Part shown: one piece after another, positions 35,646 to 45,584 of the stretch | Position numbering within the stretch: position 1 is the stretch's first letter | Layout of the letters: every line of letters begins with the position of its first letter | Assembly (NCBI GenBank): GCA_017539645.1 | Contig: JAFYCM010000067.1 | Span: 1-64,000, forward strand | Source: Bacteroidales bacterium | Lineage (GTDB): Bacteria > Bacteroidota > Bacteroidia > Bacteroidales > Marinilabiliaceae | Reading direction: 5' to 3' | DNA length: 64,000 nt | The notes under the pieces: generated by a model | What the model was told of the DNA's origin: nothing | What the model saw: only the letters and a program-made list of their open reading frames with translations | Databases searched by the model: none | Position numbers and translations under genes: made by a program

Positions 35646-36479
35646 TTAATTGTTTTGTGCGGCTTTCCACGCTTCGAGGGCTGCCGTCTCTTCGGCTTTA
35701 TAGCCAGCCATACGGGCAAGCATACCATCGAAATCTACCTGATGAGCATCGAACTCAGGTCCGTCAACGCAGACGAACTTGGTTTTTCCGCCCACCGTCA
35801 CACGACAAGCGCCACACATGCCTGTGCCGTCTACCATTACGGTGTTGAGGCTCACTACGGTAGGTATGTCGTATTTCTTAGTGGTGAGGGCTGCAAATTT
35901 CATCATTATAGCCGGACCGATAACTACGGCTTCCGACACCTTCTCGCGTGCTATCACGTCTTCCATACCAACGGTTACGACGCCTTTCTTGCCATACGAA
36001 CCATCGTCGGTCATGATGATAACCTCGTCGGCACTCTTGCGAACCTCGTCTTCGAGAATGATGAGGTCTTTGGTACGAGCAGCCAAAACGGCTACAACGC
36101 GGTTGCCGGCAGCTTTGTGAGCTTGTATGATAGGAAGCAGCGGAGCAACGCCCACACCACCACCACAAGCCAGCACAGTGCCTTCTTGCTTCTCTATTTT
36201 TGTGGCCTGACCAAGCGGACCAACAACATCGGTGATGTAGTCGCCCACGTTCAAGTTGAAGAGTTTGTTAGTCGATACGCCGATGCGCTGCACAACAAGC
36301 GTTATTGTGCCTTTCTCAACGTCGCTACCTGCGATGGTTAGCGGAATGCGTTCACCGTCTTCGCCTATGCGGATAATTACGAAGTGTCCTGCACGACGCG
36401 ATTTCGCAATGCGTGGTGCCTCTACAACAAACTTCGCCACATTAGCGGAAAAGAGTTCCTTAGCTACTATCAGATTCAT
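35646..36479 (-). CDS. NfnA-like FAD/NAD-binding [2Fe-2S] subunit
   Basis: The 277-residue protein is of the sulfide dehydrogenase / dihydroorotate dehydrogenase electron-transfer subunit type. It has an N-terminal FAD-binding beta-barrel (IPLTIAGSD), a nucleotide-binding domain (LACGGGVGVAPLLPIIQ), and a C-terminal [2Fe-2S] site with the GTGMCGACRVTVGGK segment and a later Cys in FVCVDGPEFD. It heads the operon with the NfnB-like flavoprotein and should form the NADH-oxidising, bifurcating half of the complex. Its leader carries a small hairpin (36533-36546). Confidence 0.88.
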   Translation of the reverse strand: MNLIVAKELFSANVAKFVVEAPRIAKSRRAGHFVIIRIGEDGERIPLTIAGSDVEKGTITLVVQRIGVSTNKLFNLNVGDYITDVVGPLGQATKIEKQEGTVLACGGGVGVAPLLPIIQAHKAAGNRVVAVLAARTKDLIILEDEVRKSADEVIIMTDDGSYGKKGVVTVGMEDVIAREKVSEAVVIGPAIMMKFAALTTKKYDIPTVVSLNTVMVDGTGMCGACRVTVGGKTKFVCVDGPEFDAHQVDFDGMLARMAGYKAEETAALEAWKAAQNN

Positions 36480-36532
36480 ATTCTATAAATATTTATTCTT
36501 TGGCCTTTAGCCCTATTTTTTATGCTATGTCT

Positions 36533-36546
36533 ACCTACTCGTAGGT
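36533..36546 (-). promoter_or_regulatory. Hairpin in the nfn operon leader
   Basis: ACCTA and TAGGT form a perfect 5-bp stem with a CTCG loop, about 54 bases before the nfnA start codon and just downstream of the likely start of transcription. Confidence 0.45.
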
Positions 36547-36836
36547 ATAAAACGGTGCAAATTTTGCAATTTTTCCCCCGTCAATGGCTTTGTTTTGCCT
36601 ATTTGTATTTCTTCTAAATTCATATTTATGACACCAAATACTTATAATTATGAACAAATACCATGTGCATACTTATGAATTGTTATTGTTTATATGTGTG
36701 TAATTATAAATCTTAATTATAATGGTGAATATGCATGTAAATATTTACGCGAAATACTTATACAAAATATGTTAAGTGTAGATTTCTGCGAGTTTCCTCT
36801 GTTTATATACAACACTTTACTCTCTGCACTATTTAC

Positions 36837-36844
36837 TACCTTTG
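36837..36844 (+). promoter_or_regulatory. -7 element of trmD
   Basis: TACCTTTG matches TAnnTTTG exactly and lies only 20 bases before ATG 36865, giving a very short leader and supporting that start over the upstream in-frame ATGs. Confidence 0.6.
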
Positions 36845-36864
36845 CGGCTGCAAAAAATAGAGAT

Positions 36865-37539
36865 ATGCGCATAGATATACTTACGCTTTTTCCGTCGCTT
36901 TTCGATGGCCCTTTCTCCGAGTCTATTATCAGAAGAGCCATAAAAGCCAACCACGTTGAGATACATACCCACGACATTCGCGAATATTCGACCGACAAAC
37001 ATAAGCGCGTCGACGATTATCAGTTCGGTGGTGGTGCCGGCATGGTGATGATGATTGAACCCATAGCAGCTGCCATAGAAGACCTCAAGAGTCAGCGCAA
37101 CTACGACCATATTATATATATGACGCCAGATGCTCCTACGCTCAACCAGCAGAAAGTCAATACGTTGTCGCTTTCGGAAAACATAATGATTCTTTGCGGC
37201 CACTACAAAGGCATCGATCAGCGTGTGCGCGACCATTATATTACGGACGAAATATCCATTGGCGACTATGTGCTCACAGGCGGCGAATTGGCGGCTTGCG
37301 TGGTTGTTGATGCTGTGGTGCGCCTCATTCCTGGCGTGCTCAACGACGAGGAGTCGGCTCTCACAGATTCGTTTCAAGACAATTTGCTCTCTCCGCCTAT
37401 ATATACGCGCCCCAAAGAGTTCAATGGCTGGGGCGTTCCAGAAATTCTACTTAGCGGACATGAAAAGAAGATTGAAGAGTGGCGTATGCAGCAAGCCGTT
37501 GAACTCACTAAGCGCCTGCGCCCCGATTTGCTGAAATAG
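36865..37539 (+). CDS. trmD: tRNA (guanine-N1)-methyltransferase
   Basis: Methylates G37 of tRNAs reading CUN, CCN and CGG codons, which prevents frameshifting. The 224-residue SPOUT-class protein shows [17 protein letters not shown] at the start, [27 protein letters not shown] and [24 protein letters not shown] forming the trefoil-knot SAM site. The start is ATG 36865; upstream in-frame ATGs precede the promoter. It converges with the helicase gene pcrA, the stops being only five bases apart with no terminator between them. Confidence 0.96.
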   Translation: MRIDILTLFPSLFDGPFSESIIRRAIKANHVEIHTHDIREYSTDKHKRVDDYQFGGGAGMVMMIEPIAAAIEDLKSQRNYDHIIYMTPDAPTLNQQKVNTLSLSENIMILCGHYKGIDQRVRDHYITDEISIGDYVLTGGELAACVVVDAVVRLIPGVLNDEESALTDSFQDNLLSPPIYTRPKEFNGWGVPEILLSGHEKKIEEWRMQQAVELTKRLRPDLLK

Positions 37540-37544
37540 CGCGG

Positions 37545-39923
37545 TCATTTCACCACTTTTAGTCGCGCAAATTTCAGCAGTAAGTGCTTCGTACCTACGT
37601 TTCTAAATTCTATGGTTAGCTTCGTCGATGCTCCCACTCCATCGATGCCTTTCACTTCGCCCATGCCAAAGGTGTCGTGCATAACGCGCGAGCCTACATA
37701 TATTTTCTGATTGCCATATTCTATGCCGTCCGAATTTACGTTCATCGTTGGCGCTGAGGCGTTTGGCGTAGGTATTACGCGCTTCATCTGTTTGGGAACA
37801 ATAATCGGTCGCGAACTCTCGTGGCGATTGTTATTGTAATTATTACCGTAACTACTACGCTGACCGTAACTGCCTTGTTGATAGCGGTTTTGCCACGTAT
37901 TTTCGCTGCTGCGGCTTACATTGTACGATGGTTCGCTCTGTGTGCGCTTGTCGCAATATTTATCATCAATATCGCTTATGAAACGCGACGGGCGAGCCGA
38001 AGTGCGGTTGCCATACATAAAACGCGATGTGGTGTAGGTTATTGTCACCGCCTTCATTGCGCGTGTGATGGCTACGTAGAATAGTCGGCGTTCCTCTTCG
38101 AGTTGCACTGGGTTTTGTGAACTTTGCGAACTTGGGAAAATCTCTTCCTCTACGCCAATTATGAATACGTATGGAAATTCCAAACCTTTGCTCGAGTGGA
38201 TTGTCATTAGCGAAACGCTATTGCGCTCGTTTTTGTCGTTTTCTACGTCGGACACCAAAGCCACGTCGGTCAGATACGTATTTATGTCGGCTGGCTCACC
38301 CTCTTCTTCTTGCTGTTGAGCAAACATCTCTACGGCATTGATAAGCTCGTTGACGTTGTCGAGTCGTTCTTTGCCGTCGCGGTCGTCTTTTTGTGCATTG
38401 AGGTCGTTGATGATGCCCGATTTGCGTATAGCCTCTTTGGCGAATGTGTTGGCGGGCATTTCAGCGGCTGTAACTATCAAATCTTCTATTATGCTGCGGA
38501 AACAGAGCACTTTCTTTATCGTTCCTGCGTTCAGCCCGATGGCAGTCAGGTGCTCAAGAGTCATTGCGTCCCAAGCGCTGATGTTGTTTTCGGAAGCGTA
38601 GCGGAAAATCTTCTCTTGCGTAGTGTCGCCAATGCCGCGTGCTGGGTAATTTATCACGCGTCGAAGCGACTCCATGTCGGTTTGGTTGACAGCTAAGCGG
38701 AAATATGCAATAACATCTTTCACCTCTTTGCGTTGGTAGAACGCTTGTCCGCCGTATATTTTGCAAGGAATACCGGCCAAACGGAGTTGCTCTTCCACAT
38801 TTCGCGATTGGACATTGGCGCGATATAGCACGGCAAAATCCGAAGGCGAGAGGTGCTCGTATCTTATGCGCGAGGCTATCTCTTTGCCTATGTATGCAGC
38901 TTCGTCAATATCGCTATGCATAGCCAGAATATGAATCTTCTCGCCTTCGTCGCCAGCGGAAAAGATTGTCTTGTGTATTTGGTTGGTATTCTGACTTATA
39001 AGAGAATTGGCAGCGTCGACAATGTTTTGCGTCGAACGGTAGTTTTGCTCAAGTTTATACAGATGATAGTCTGGGTAATCTTGGCTGAAACTCAATATGT
39101 TCTCTATGCGAGCACCACGGAAACTGTAGATACTCTGCGCATCGTCGCCCACAACGCAGATGTTGCGATGGCGTTCTACAAGTCGACGTATGATTATGTA
39201 TTGTGAGCGGTTAGTGTCTTGATACTCATCGACGAGCAAGAATCGGAATTTGTCTTGATACTTATGCAAAACCGCCTCGTTGTCTTTGAAAAGGCGATTG
39301 GTGTACAGCAGCAAATCGTCGAAGTCGAGAGCGTTGGCTTTGCGACATTCGGCGGCGTAGCGAGCATAAATAGCACCCGTCTGAGTGCGCTGCGATGCAC
39401 GGTCGCGAGCCGCAAAGTTGGCATCGTTGGCGTAGGCTTGAGGCGACACGAGGTCGTTTTTGGCTGCCGAAATGGCCGATAATACTTGCGAAGGCTTGTA
39501 AACCTTGTCGTCGAGTTTCATCTCCTTCACAATGCTCTTTATGAGCGATTGCGAGTCGGCGGTGTCGTAAATAGTGAAACTCGACGACAAGCCGAGACTC
39601 TCAGCCTCCATACGTAGAATTTTGGCGAAAATGGAGTGGAATGTCCCCATCCACAATTGGCGAGCTACGTTGTCGCCCACAATTTTGGCTATGCGCTCTT
39701 TCATCTCTTGCGCTGCCTTTTTGGTGAACGTCAGTGCCAATATGTTGTAGGGCTTTACGCCTTTGGATAATAAGTATGCAATGCGATATGTCAGCACTCG
39801 AGTTTTTCCCGAACCTGCACCTGCAATAACCAACATTGGACCTTCGATATTGGTGACGGCTGCGCGTTGTGGTGGGTTGAGCGTACTGAGTTGCTCTTGC
39901 AAAGCTTGGCTTATCTCTTCCAT
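37545..39923 (-). CDS. UvrD/PcrA-type 3'-5' DNA helicase
   Basis: A 792-residue superfamily 1A helicase. Visible are the Q-motif LNPPQRAAV, Walker A IAGAGSGKT, motif II LLVDEYQDTNRSQY, motif III GDDAQSIYSFRGA, motif IV LEQNYRST, motif V TIHSSKGLEFPYVFI and motif VI RRLFYVAITRA. The C-terminal end (GSRVMHDTFGMGEVKGIDG...LKFARLKVV) fits the Tudor-like domain of PcrA/UvrD that binds RNA polymerase. It acts in nucleotide excision repair and removal of replication blocks. It is the last gene of a long leftward cluster, 22 bases after the ABC permease gene. Confidence 0.95.
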   Translation of the reverse strand: MEEISQALQEQLSTLNPPQRAAVTNIEGPMLVIAGAGSGKTRVLTYRIAYLLSKGVKPYNILALTFTKKAAQEMKERIAKIVGDNVARQLWMGTFHSIFAKILRMEAESLGLSSSFTIYDTADSQSLIKSIVKEMKLDDKVYKPSQVLSAISAAKNDLVSPQAYANDANFAARDRASQRTQTGAIYARYAAECRKANALDFDDLLLYTNRLFKDNEAVLHKYQDKFRFLLVDEYQDTNRSQYIIIRRLVERHRNICVVGDDAQSIYSFRGARIENILSFSQDYPDYHLYKLEQNYRSTQNIVDAANSLISQNTNQIHKTIFSAGDEGEKIHILAMHSDIDEAAYIGKEIASRIRYEHLSPSDFAVLYRANVQSRNVEEQLRLAGIPCKIYGGQAFYQRKEVKDVIAYFRLAVNQTDMESLRRVINYPARGIGDTTQEKIFRYASENNISAWDAMTLEHLTAIGLNAGTIKKVLCFRSIIEDLIVTAAEMPANTFAKEAIRKSGIINDLNAQKDDRDGKERLDNVNELINAVEMFAQQQEEEGEPADINTYLTDVALVSDVENDKNERNSVSLMTIHSSKGLEFPYVFIIGVEEEIFPSSQSSQNPVQLEEERRLFYVAITRAMKAVTITYTTSRFMYGNRTSARPSRFISDIDDKYCDKRTQSEPSYNVSRSSENTWQNRYQQGSYGQRSSYGNNYNNNRHESSRPIIVPKQMKRVIPTPNASAPTMNVNSDGIEYGNQKIYVGSRVMHDTFGMGEVKGIDGVGASTKLTIEFRNVGTKHLLLKFARLKVVK

Positions 39924-39945
39924 TTCGTCTGTTTTGCTTCTTGCG

Positions 39946-41265
39946 TTAATTTGATTGTTTGAACCAGCGCCACAACTCTTTTAGCGATGCAGTCTTACCA
40001 TACATAAGTATGCCTACACGATAGATGCGTGCTGCTATCCAAATAAATAGTATTATGGTGGCTATCAGTAATATACATGATAAGATTATCTGCCATGCAG
40101 GTACTCCGAACGGCAAACGCGCCATCATAACTATTGGCGATGTGAATGGTATTATTGATGACCAGATGGCCAATGCTCCGTTAGGATCGCGGAACGTGGC
40201 GGTGGCAAGGTATATAGCTACTATTATAGGCAGCATAACAAATACAGACAGCTGCTGACCTTCGCCAGGGTTGTCGACGCCAGAACCTACTGATGCAAAG
40301 AGCGTTGCGTATAGCAATATGCCGCCAAAAGAGAAGAATAGGAATGCTGCAGAGATGCCGATGAGGTTCAACCCCGACAGTGCGTTCAATACGCTCGATA
40401 CCGTAGAATCGTTAACGGCAGCAGTAGCGTCGGCAGAAAGTTCGCCAACGGCAGCCGATTGCAAGAATTGTCCACCTATGTTCATAATTATGCCGCCCAA
40501 AATGAGCCAACAAAGCACTTGAGTTATCGCTACGCCTACGATGCCAAATATCTTACCGATAAGTAGTTGACGTGGTTTTACCGATGCTACGAGGACCTCC
40601 ATAATGCGGTTGTTCTTCTCCTCTATGACGCCCGTCATCACCATTGAACCGTAAATACATAGGAATATGTATATAATCATCGATGTGACAACAGCTACTA
40701 TGATGGAAACCGTCGAGTTAGTCTCGTTTTCGTCGCCCTCTTTGCTGATGTTGATGGTGCTTACGGTGGCGTGTACGTTATTTATGTTGGTGAGAAGCGA
40801 ATCGAGGCCTTCTGACGCACCAGCGTGCGAGGCTGTATAGTCGGCTACAATCTCTTTGCGGACCATTTCGCGGAGGTCGCGTTCGATGTGATTGCTAACG
40901 TCAACTGGCAGAGCTTCAGACGAATATAGCTTTGCATTGCCTTGCTTGGTAGGCGTGTCGCTGATGAGCAGAAAACCATCTAAGTTGTTGGCTTCGAGGT
41001 TTTGCTTGAGCGAATCTTCGTTGGTTTGCGCATCGAGGGTGGTGAAGTTCACAAAGTCGGTGTTTGTCAACTTGTCGCCATATCTTTCTGTGCGGTCTAT
41101 CACGCCAACATTGCTCGACGTGGTTGTGCCAACCATCTCTATAATAGCAGGAATGCCCATAAGTAGCAATGTAAGTATTGGGCCAAGCAGCGTAAGTATT
41201 ATGAATGCTTTGGTGCGTACGTGAGTGATATATTCACGCTTTATGATGAGAAATGTCTTATTCAT
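39946..41265 (-). CDS. ABC-2 type transporter permease (NatB-like)
   Basis: The 439-residue protein has a first transmembrane helix near residues 21-42, a large extracytoplasmic domain, and five or six C-terminal helices (for example SIIVAVVTSMIIYIFLCIYGSMV, VCWLILGGIIMNIGG, LSVFVMLPIIVAIYLATATF). GVIEEKNNRIMEVLVASVKPRQLLIGKI is the typical coupling segment. It pairs with the ATPase encoded just upstream. Homologues export sodium, drugs or unknown substrates; the substrate cannot be inferred. Confidence 0.9.
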   Translation of the reverse strand: MNKTFLIIKREYITHVRTKAFIILTLLGPILTLLLMGIPAIIEMVGTTTSSNVGVIDRTERYGDKLTNTDFVNFTTLDAQTNEDSLKQNLEANNLDGFLLISDTPTKQGNAKLYSSEALPVDVSNHIERDLREMVRKEIVADYTASHAGASEGLDSLLTNINNVHATVSTINISKEGDENETNSTVSIIVAVVTSMIIYIFLCIYGSMVMTGVIEEKNNRIMEVLVASVKPRQLLIGKIFGIVGVAITQVLCWLILGGIIMNIGGQFLQSAAVGELSADATAAVNDSTVSSVLNALSGLNLIGISAAFLFFSFGGILLYATLFASVGSGVDNPGEGQQLSVFVMLPIIVAIYLATATFRDPNGALAIWSSIIPFTSPIVMMARLPFGVPAWQIILSCILLIATIILFIWIAARIYRVGILMYGKTASLKELWRWFKQSN

Positions 41266-41289
41266 TGTATATGCTTTTATATCAGATGA

Positions 41290-42204
41290 TTACTGATTGT
41301 TCGACTTAGAAACGAGTTGTATAAATATGTCGTTTATTGAGGGCAGAATTTCGTGGAATTGCACGAGTTCTATGTTTGCCGCAATGCGTCTGATGAGCTC
41401 TGCGGGAGAAGTTTCGTTGATGGCTTCAACTACAGCGTCGGTATAGTTGTTTTCGGTTTTGACGTCGCTAATTTTTATACCGTCCATCGAGAATGGTGTC
41501 TCGGTAGCGCGATATTTTATAGCGAATTTGTTCTGCTTGAACTGTTGTTTTATGTCGGCCACCGAGCCGCTTAGCACGGCGTGAGAGTTGTTTATGAGCG
41601 TAATATCGTTGCAAAGCTCTTCTACCGACTCCATATTATGCGTAGAGAAAATTATGGTAGCACCTTTTTGGCGAAGTTCGGCTATCTCGTTTTTCAGCAA
41701 GTTGGCGTTCACTGGGTCGAAACCGCTGAATGGTTCGTCGAAGATGAGCAGTTTGGGCTCGTGGAGCACCGTAACAATAAACTGAATCTTCTGCTGCATA
41801 CCCTTCGAGAGCTCGCCTACTTTCTTGTCCCACCAACTCATTATGTCGAATTTCTCGAACCAATATTTCAGTTTTACAAGCGCATCGTGGCGGCTCATGC
41901 CTTTTAGTTGGGCGAGGTAGAGAGCCTGTTCGCCGACTTTCATTTTGCGGTAGAGGCCACGTTCTTCGGGCAAGTATCCAATGTGCTCAACGTCAGCGTC
42001 TACCATAGGTCGGCCGCCGAGCATCACTGTGCCACTGTCGGGGAGAGTGATACGGTTAATTATTCGTATGAAAGTTGTTTTGCCTGCACCATTTGGGCCT
42101 AAAAGTCCGTAGATGCTTCCTTCTTCAACCTCGATGTTGAGGTTGTTGAGAACCTTTTTACTACCGTACGTTTTGTTGACGTCGATTGCTTGTAAGTACT
42201 TCAT
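41290..42204 (-). CDS. ABC transporter ATP-binding protein (NatA-like)
   Basis: A 304-residue ATPase with Walker A GLLGPNGAGKTTF, signature LSKGMQQK, Walker B LLIFDEPFSGFDP and the H-loop STHN. A C-terminal extension of about 90 residues (ending LPSINDIFIQLVSKS) follows, as in ATPases that serve ABC-2 permeases. It is encoded 24 bases ahead of its permease and 18 bases after the GH73/LysM gene. Confidence 0.93.
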   Translation of the reverse strand: MKYLQAIDVNKTYGSKKVLNNLNIEVEEGSIYGLLGPNGAGKTTFIRIINRITLPDSGTVMLGGRPMVDADVEHIGYLPEERGLYRKMKVGEQALYLAQLKGMSRHDALVKLKYWFEKFDIMSWWDKKVGELSKGMQQKIQFIVTVLHEPKLLIFDEPFSGFDPVNANLLKNEIAELRQKGATIIFSTHNMESVEELCNDITLINNSHAVLSGSVADIKQQFKQNKFAIKYRATETPFSMDGIKISDVKTENNYTDAVVEAINETSPAELIRRIAANIELVQFHEILPSINDIFIQLVSKSNNQ

Positions 42205-42222
42205 ATAAGTATGTTTAGGTAT

Positions 42223-43173
42223 TTATTTCGATGAACGTAGATTGAGCGTTTCGCCCGTTGTCGGCTCCTGACCAATAGCCATGTGGTTGAAACGGCGCAA
42301 GCGGCGGAGTTTTATGCCATATTTATGCGCTATAGACCACATTGTGTCGCCTTCACGCACCGTATGTGTCTGACAGTCAGAGTGGGCGCGATTGCGTTTC
42401 GAGCGTATGTATAGGTATTTCATATCGCCAATCTTAGCCGAGGCGTCCAAATCGTTGTAGCGCAAAAGCTCGCTCACCATTAGGTGGAATTCGCGTGCAA
42501 TGCCTTCCCACGTATCTCCCTTGATGACCTTTATGTAGCGCACTCCGTTGTTGTATTCCACTTTGTGAACGTGTATAGGGTTTATCATGAACGACGCGTC
42601 GGCACGAACGGCAGGAGCATCGTAGACTTCCTTAGGAGCTTCGGTATCTTGAGCTATGTATGTCGTAGGCTCATCGCTGTCAAATTGGGCGAGGTTGAGT
42701 TGCTCTATTATAGTTATGAGGCGTTCGGGGTAGTTAGGGTCGGTAGCATAGCCGCATTTCGAGAGCCCTTCAGCCCAACCTTTGTAGTCGTTGGATGCGA
42801 GTTGAAAAAGCGAGGCGTAGCGCGGTTTGCTGACGAGAAAGTCGGTGTGGTCGTTGTACGACTCTTCGGCGGAATCGTAACTTCTGAAACACTCTTGTTT
42901 TTGGTCGTCGTCGTGGTAGGCCGTAGCGCCAGTCCAGCCGCCCGCGCACTTGATGCCGAAGTGGTTGTTGGCGGTGGTAGCTAAGTAGCTATTGCCGCAG
43001 TCGCTCTCAAGAATACCTTGCGCTAATGTTATCGACGCTGGTATGCCCGAACGCTGCATCTCGCTGATAGCCTTGTCTTTATACATATTTACATATTGTT
43101 CGCGTGTGATGCGTTGTGCCGTCACCGTTAGAGTTGTAGATATTGCTATTACTGTAAATATTGACTTTATCAT
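42223..43173 (-). CDS. Secreted glucosaminidase (GH73) with two LysM domains
   Basis: A signal peptide (about 1-19) precedes a GH73-type mannosyl-glycoprotein endo-beta-N-acetylglucosaminidase domain (about 22-165; ITLAQGILESDCGNS with likely catalytic Glu56, then NNHFGIKC and FRSYDSAEESYNDHTDFL). Two LysM modules follow: KVIKGDTWEGIAREF (about 214-256) and HTVREGDTMWSIAHKYGIKL (about 268-312), which bind peptidoglycan. The 316-residue protein should cut the glycan strands of the cell wall during growth or division. It sits between prfC and an ABC exporter in a co-directional cluster. Confidence 0.93.
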   Translation of the reverse strand: MIKSIFTVIAISTTLTVTAQRITREQYVNMYKDKAISEMQRSGIPASITLAQGILESDCGNSYLATTANNHFGIKCAGGWTGATAYHDDDQKQECFRSYDSAEESYNDHTDFLVSKPRYASLFQLASNDYKGWAEGLSKCGYATDPNYPERLITIIEQLNLAQFDSDEPTTYIAQDTEAPKEVYDAPAVRADASFMINPIHVHKVEYNNGVRYIKVIKGDTWEGIAREFHLMVSELLRYNDLDASAKIGDMKYLYIRSKRNRAHSDCQTHTVREGDTMWSIAHKYGIKLRRLRRFNHMAIGQEPTTGETLNLRSSK

Positions 43174-43248
43174 TTTGCTTATATGTATAAAAACGAGATT
43201 TATTAGTACTTATCCTTACGACTTATAACTCAAAAACTTATAACGTCA

Positions 43249-44826
43249 TCAAAACTCCGATGTGAAGTGGAACTTGATATGCTTGAAGCCTTCGAGCGCC
43301 ATCTGCAACATGTAGTTCGATTCGGCCAAAAACACATCGCGACCGTCTTTGTCTTTAGCCATATACTGCACTTTTCGTTTTTTGAACTCGGCAAGTTCAG
43401 CCTCATCGTCGCTCTCGATCCAGCAAGCTTTGTAGAGTGCAATTGGCTCGTAGCGGCATGCGGCCTGATATTCGTGTAGCAATCGGTATTGGATAACCTC
43501 AAACTGAAGCGCTCCCACCGTGCCGATAATCTTGCGATTGTTGAACTGGTGCACAAAAAGCTGTGCCACGCCTTCGTCCATAAGTTGGTCGATGCCTTTG
43601 GCAAGCTGCTTCTGTTTCATTGGGTCGTCGTTTTCTATGTAGCGGAAAAGTTCAGGCGAGAAGCTTGGTATGCCCTTGAAATTCATCACTTCGCCTTCGG
43701 TTAGCGAGTCGCTAATCTTGAAGTTGCCGCTATCAGGAATACCTACGATGTCGCCTGGATAAGCTTCATCGATGATAGATTTTTTGTCGGCCATGAACGC
43801 CGTAGGACTCGAGAATTTCAAGTCTTTATTGAGGCGTACGTGGTGGTAGTTTTTGTTGCGCTCGAACTTGCCGCTACAAACCTTCACGAAAGCAATGCGG
43901 TTGCGGTGGTTCGGGTCCATATTAGCGTGAATCTTGAATACGAAGCCGCTGAATTTCTCCTCTTCGGGGTTCACCTGACGTTTGTCGGTGGTAGCAGGTT
44001 GCGGCGATGGTGCAATCTTGAGGAAGCAGTGCAGAAGCTCGCGTACGCCGAAGTTGTTGAGCGCCGAACCAAAGAACACTGGTGCGACTTCGGCTTTCAA
44101 GTAGCTATCTACGTCGAATTCTGGATATACGCCTTCTATTGTCTCTAGCTCTTCGCGGAGCGTGGCAGCAGCTGAGTCGCCAATCATTTCGTCGACCGAT
44201 TTGTCGTTGATGTTGCTAATGGCAACACCCTCTGTTATAGTCTGTTTGCTGGCTTGGAAGAGGTAGAGGTTGTTCTCGTAAATATTGAAAACGCCTTTGA
44301 AGAGTTCGCCATTGCCGATTGGCCACGAGAGCGGGCGCACCTTTATCTGGAGCTCCTTCTCAATCTCGTCGAGGAGGTCGAACGGGTCGTTGCATGGGCG
44401 GTCGAGTTTGTTCACGAATACCATCACCGGAGTCTTTCTCATGCGGCAAACTTCCATAAGTTTACGCGTCTGAGCCTCAACGCCTTTGGCAGCATCGATA
44501 ACTATGATACAGCTATCCACAGCCGTCAGCGTGCGGAAAGTATCTTCCTGGAAATCTTGGTGACCCGGTGTATCGAGGATGTTCACTTTGTAGCCATCGT
44601 ACTCGAAACCCATAACGGACGTCGCAACGGAAATACCGCGCTGCTTCTCAATTTCCATAAAGTCGGAAGTGGCGGTCTTTTTTATCTTGTTAGACTTCAC
44701 AGCACCTGCCACGTGAATGGCACCACCAAAGAGCAGCAACTTCTCGGTAAGAGTTGTTTTACCTGCGTCAGGGTGGCTAATTATGGCAAATGTGCGGCGT
44801 CGCTTTATTTCGTCTGTAAATGTCAT
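43249..44826 (-). CDS. prfC: Peptide chain release factor 3
   Basis: A translational GTPase that removes RF1/RF2 from the ribosome after termination. The 525-residue protein has G1 [10 protein letters not shown]3 DTPGHQDF, G4 NKLDR and the RF3-specific C-terminal domains ([25 protein letters not shown]). Length and motifs are normal. It is encoded between a PlsC-like acyltransferase and the GH73 gene, in the same direction with gaps of 33 and 75 bases. Confidence 0.96.
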   Translation of the reverse strand: MTFTDEIKRRRTFAIISHPDAGKTTLTEKLLLFGGAIHVAGAVKSNKIKKTATSDFMEIEKQRGISVATSVMGFEYDGYKVNILDTPGHQDFQEDTFRTLTAVDSCIIVIDAAKGVEAQTRKLMEVCRMRKTPVMVFVNKLDRPCNDPFDLLDEIEKELQIKVRPLSWPIGNGELFKGVFNIYENNLYLFQASKQTITEGVAISNINDKSVDEMIGDSAAATLREELETIEGVYPEFDVDSYLKAEVAPVFFGSALNNFGVRELLHCFLKIAPSPQPATTDKRQVNPEEEKFSGFVFKIHANMDPNHRNRIAFVKVCSGKFERNKNYHHVRLNKDLKFSSPTAFMADKKSIIDEAYPGDIVGIPDSGNFKISDSLTEGEVMNFKGIPSFSPELFRYIENDDPMKQKQLAKGIDQLMDEGVAQLFVHQFNNRKIIGTVGALQFEVIQYRLLHEYQAACRYEPIALYKACWIESDDEAELAEFKKRKVQYMAKDKDGRDVFLAESNYMLQMALEGFKHIKFHFTSEF

Positions 44827-44859
44827 TGTCTCTATATTTTTATGTATGTACGTACTTAT

Positions 44860-45582
44860 TTATTTGCTAATTCCCGATTCTATTGCGCTGCGCGTAGCTT
44901 CCACCAATTCGTCGTGGCGCTCTTCGTAGCTCTTTACGTCGATAGGTTTGTGTATCACAAGGCGCACTTTGCCAGGCATGAGTGTCGATATTGACGGGCC
45001 CATGATGTTGCGTGTGCCATCGATAGTTACTGGTATTATTGGCAATTCGAGGCTTTCGGCCATCTTGAACGCACCGCTCTTGAACGGTAGCAGTTTGCCC
45101 GTCTTGCTGCGTGTGCCTTCGGGGAATATCACCACCGACGTACCGCCAGTGAGTATTTCCTTCGCCTTCTGTATGCTGCGATATGATGCTCGAGCCGACG
45201 AACGGTCGATGAAGATGTGGTTCATGGCTTCGCAAGCCTTGCCTATCGCGGGCGCGTGGCGTAGCTCCTCCTTCATTATCCATTTGAAGTGCGCTGGCAA
45301 ACTGCCGTATATCAATATTATGTCGAATGCGCTCTGATGGTTGGCTGCGAATATGTACGATTCGCCTTTCGTAATATTCTCTTTACCAATTATTTCCACG
45401 CGCATAGGTATGAGCAAACGCACTACAGTTGCCCACATCTTACCTATTATGCCATCGACGTTTGGGGCGAATTGCAGCATTACTATTGCCAATAGCGCGC
45501 AAAACACTGTGTATATACCGAAAATTGGTATGACTATTATCCATTTGTATGGCTGATATAGCCAATATGCTAATCTCCTCAT
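44860..45582 (-). CDS. PlsC-like 1-acylglycerol-3-phosphate acyltransferase
   Basis: A membrane acyltransferase of 240 residues. An N-terminal hydrophobic stretch (WIIVIPIFGIYTVFCALLAIVML) precedes the catalytic NHQSAFD (HX4D) box, and the substrate-binding FPEGTRSKTGKLLPFKSGAF block follows. It should add the second acyl chain to lysophosphatidic acid in phospholipid synthesis; a related lipid acceptor is possible. The gene starts two bases after the GH25 lysozyme gene ends, so translation is probably coupled. Confidence 0.9.
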   Translation of the reverse strand: MRRLAYWLYQPYKWIIVIPIFGIYTVFCALLAIVMLQFAPNVDGIIGKMWATVVRLLIPMRVEIIGKENITKGESYIFAANHQSAFDIILIYGSLPAHFKWIMKEELRHAPAIGKACEAMNHIFIDRSSARASYRSIQKAKEILTGGTSVVIFPEGTRSKTGKLLPFKSGAFKMAESLELPIIPVTIDGTRNIMGPSISTLMPGKVRLVIHKPIDVKSYEERHDELVEATRSAIESGISK

Positions 45583-45584
45583 TA

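Larger units (their letters stand above)
36480..36864. other. 385-bp intergenic region between nfnA and trmD promoters
   Basis: No gene. On the left it holds the nfn leader with a hairpin ACCTA-CTCG-TAGGT (36533-36546). A -7-like AAAATTTG on the minus strand lies at 36558-36565. The middle is AT-rich and featureless. The right end carries the trmD promoter (36837-36844). The trmD frame stays open back to 36694, but nothing there looks like coding sequence. Confidence 0.6.

Noticed and set aside
34152..36479. Glutamate synthase (GltBD)
   Set aside because: There is no large GltB subunit, and the partner is a 2Fe-2S FAD/NAD protein; an NfnAB-like complex explains both genes better.
36694..36864. 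N-terminal extension of TrmD
   Set aside because: The upstream codons translate to AT-rich, non-conserved residues, and the -7 element at 36837-36844 would lie inside the coding region.
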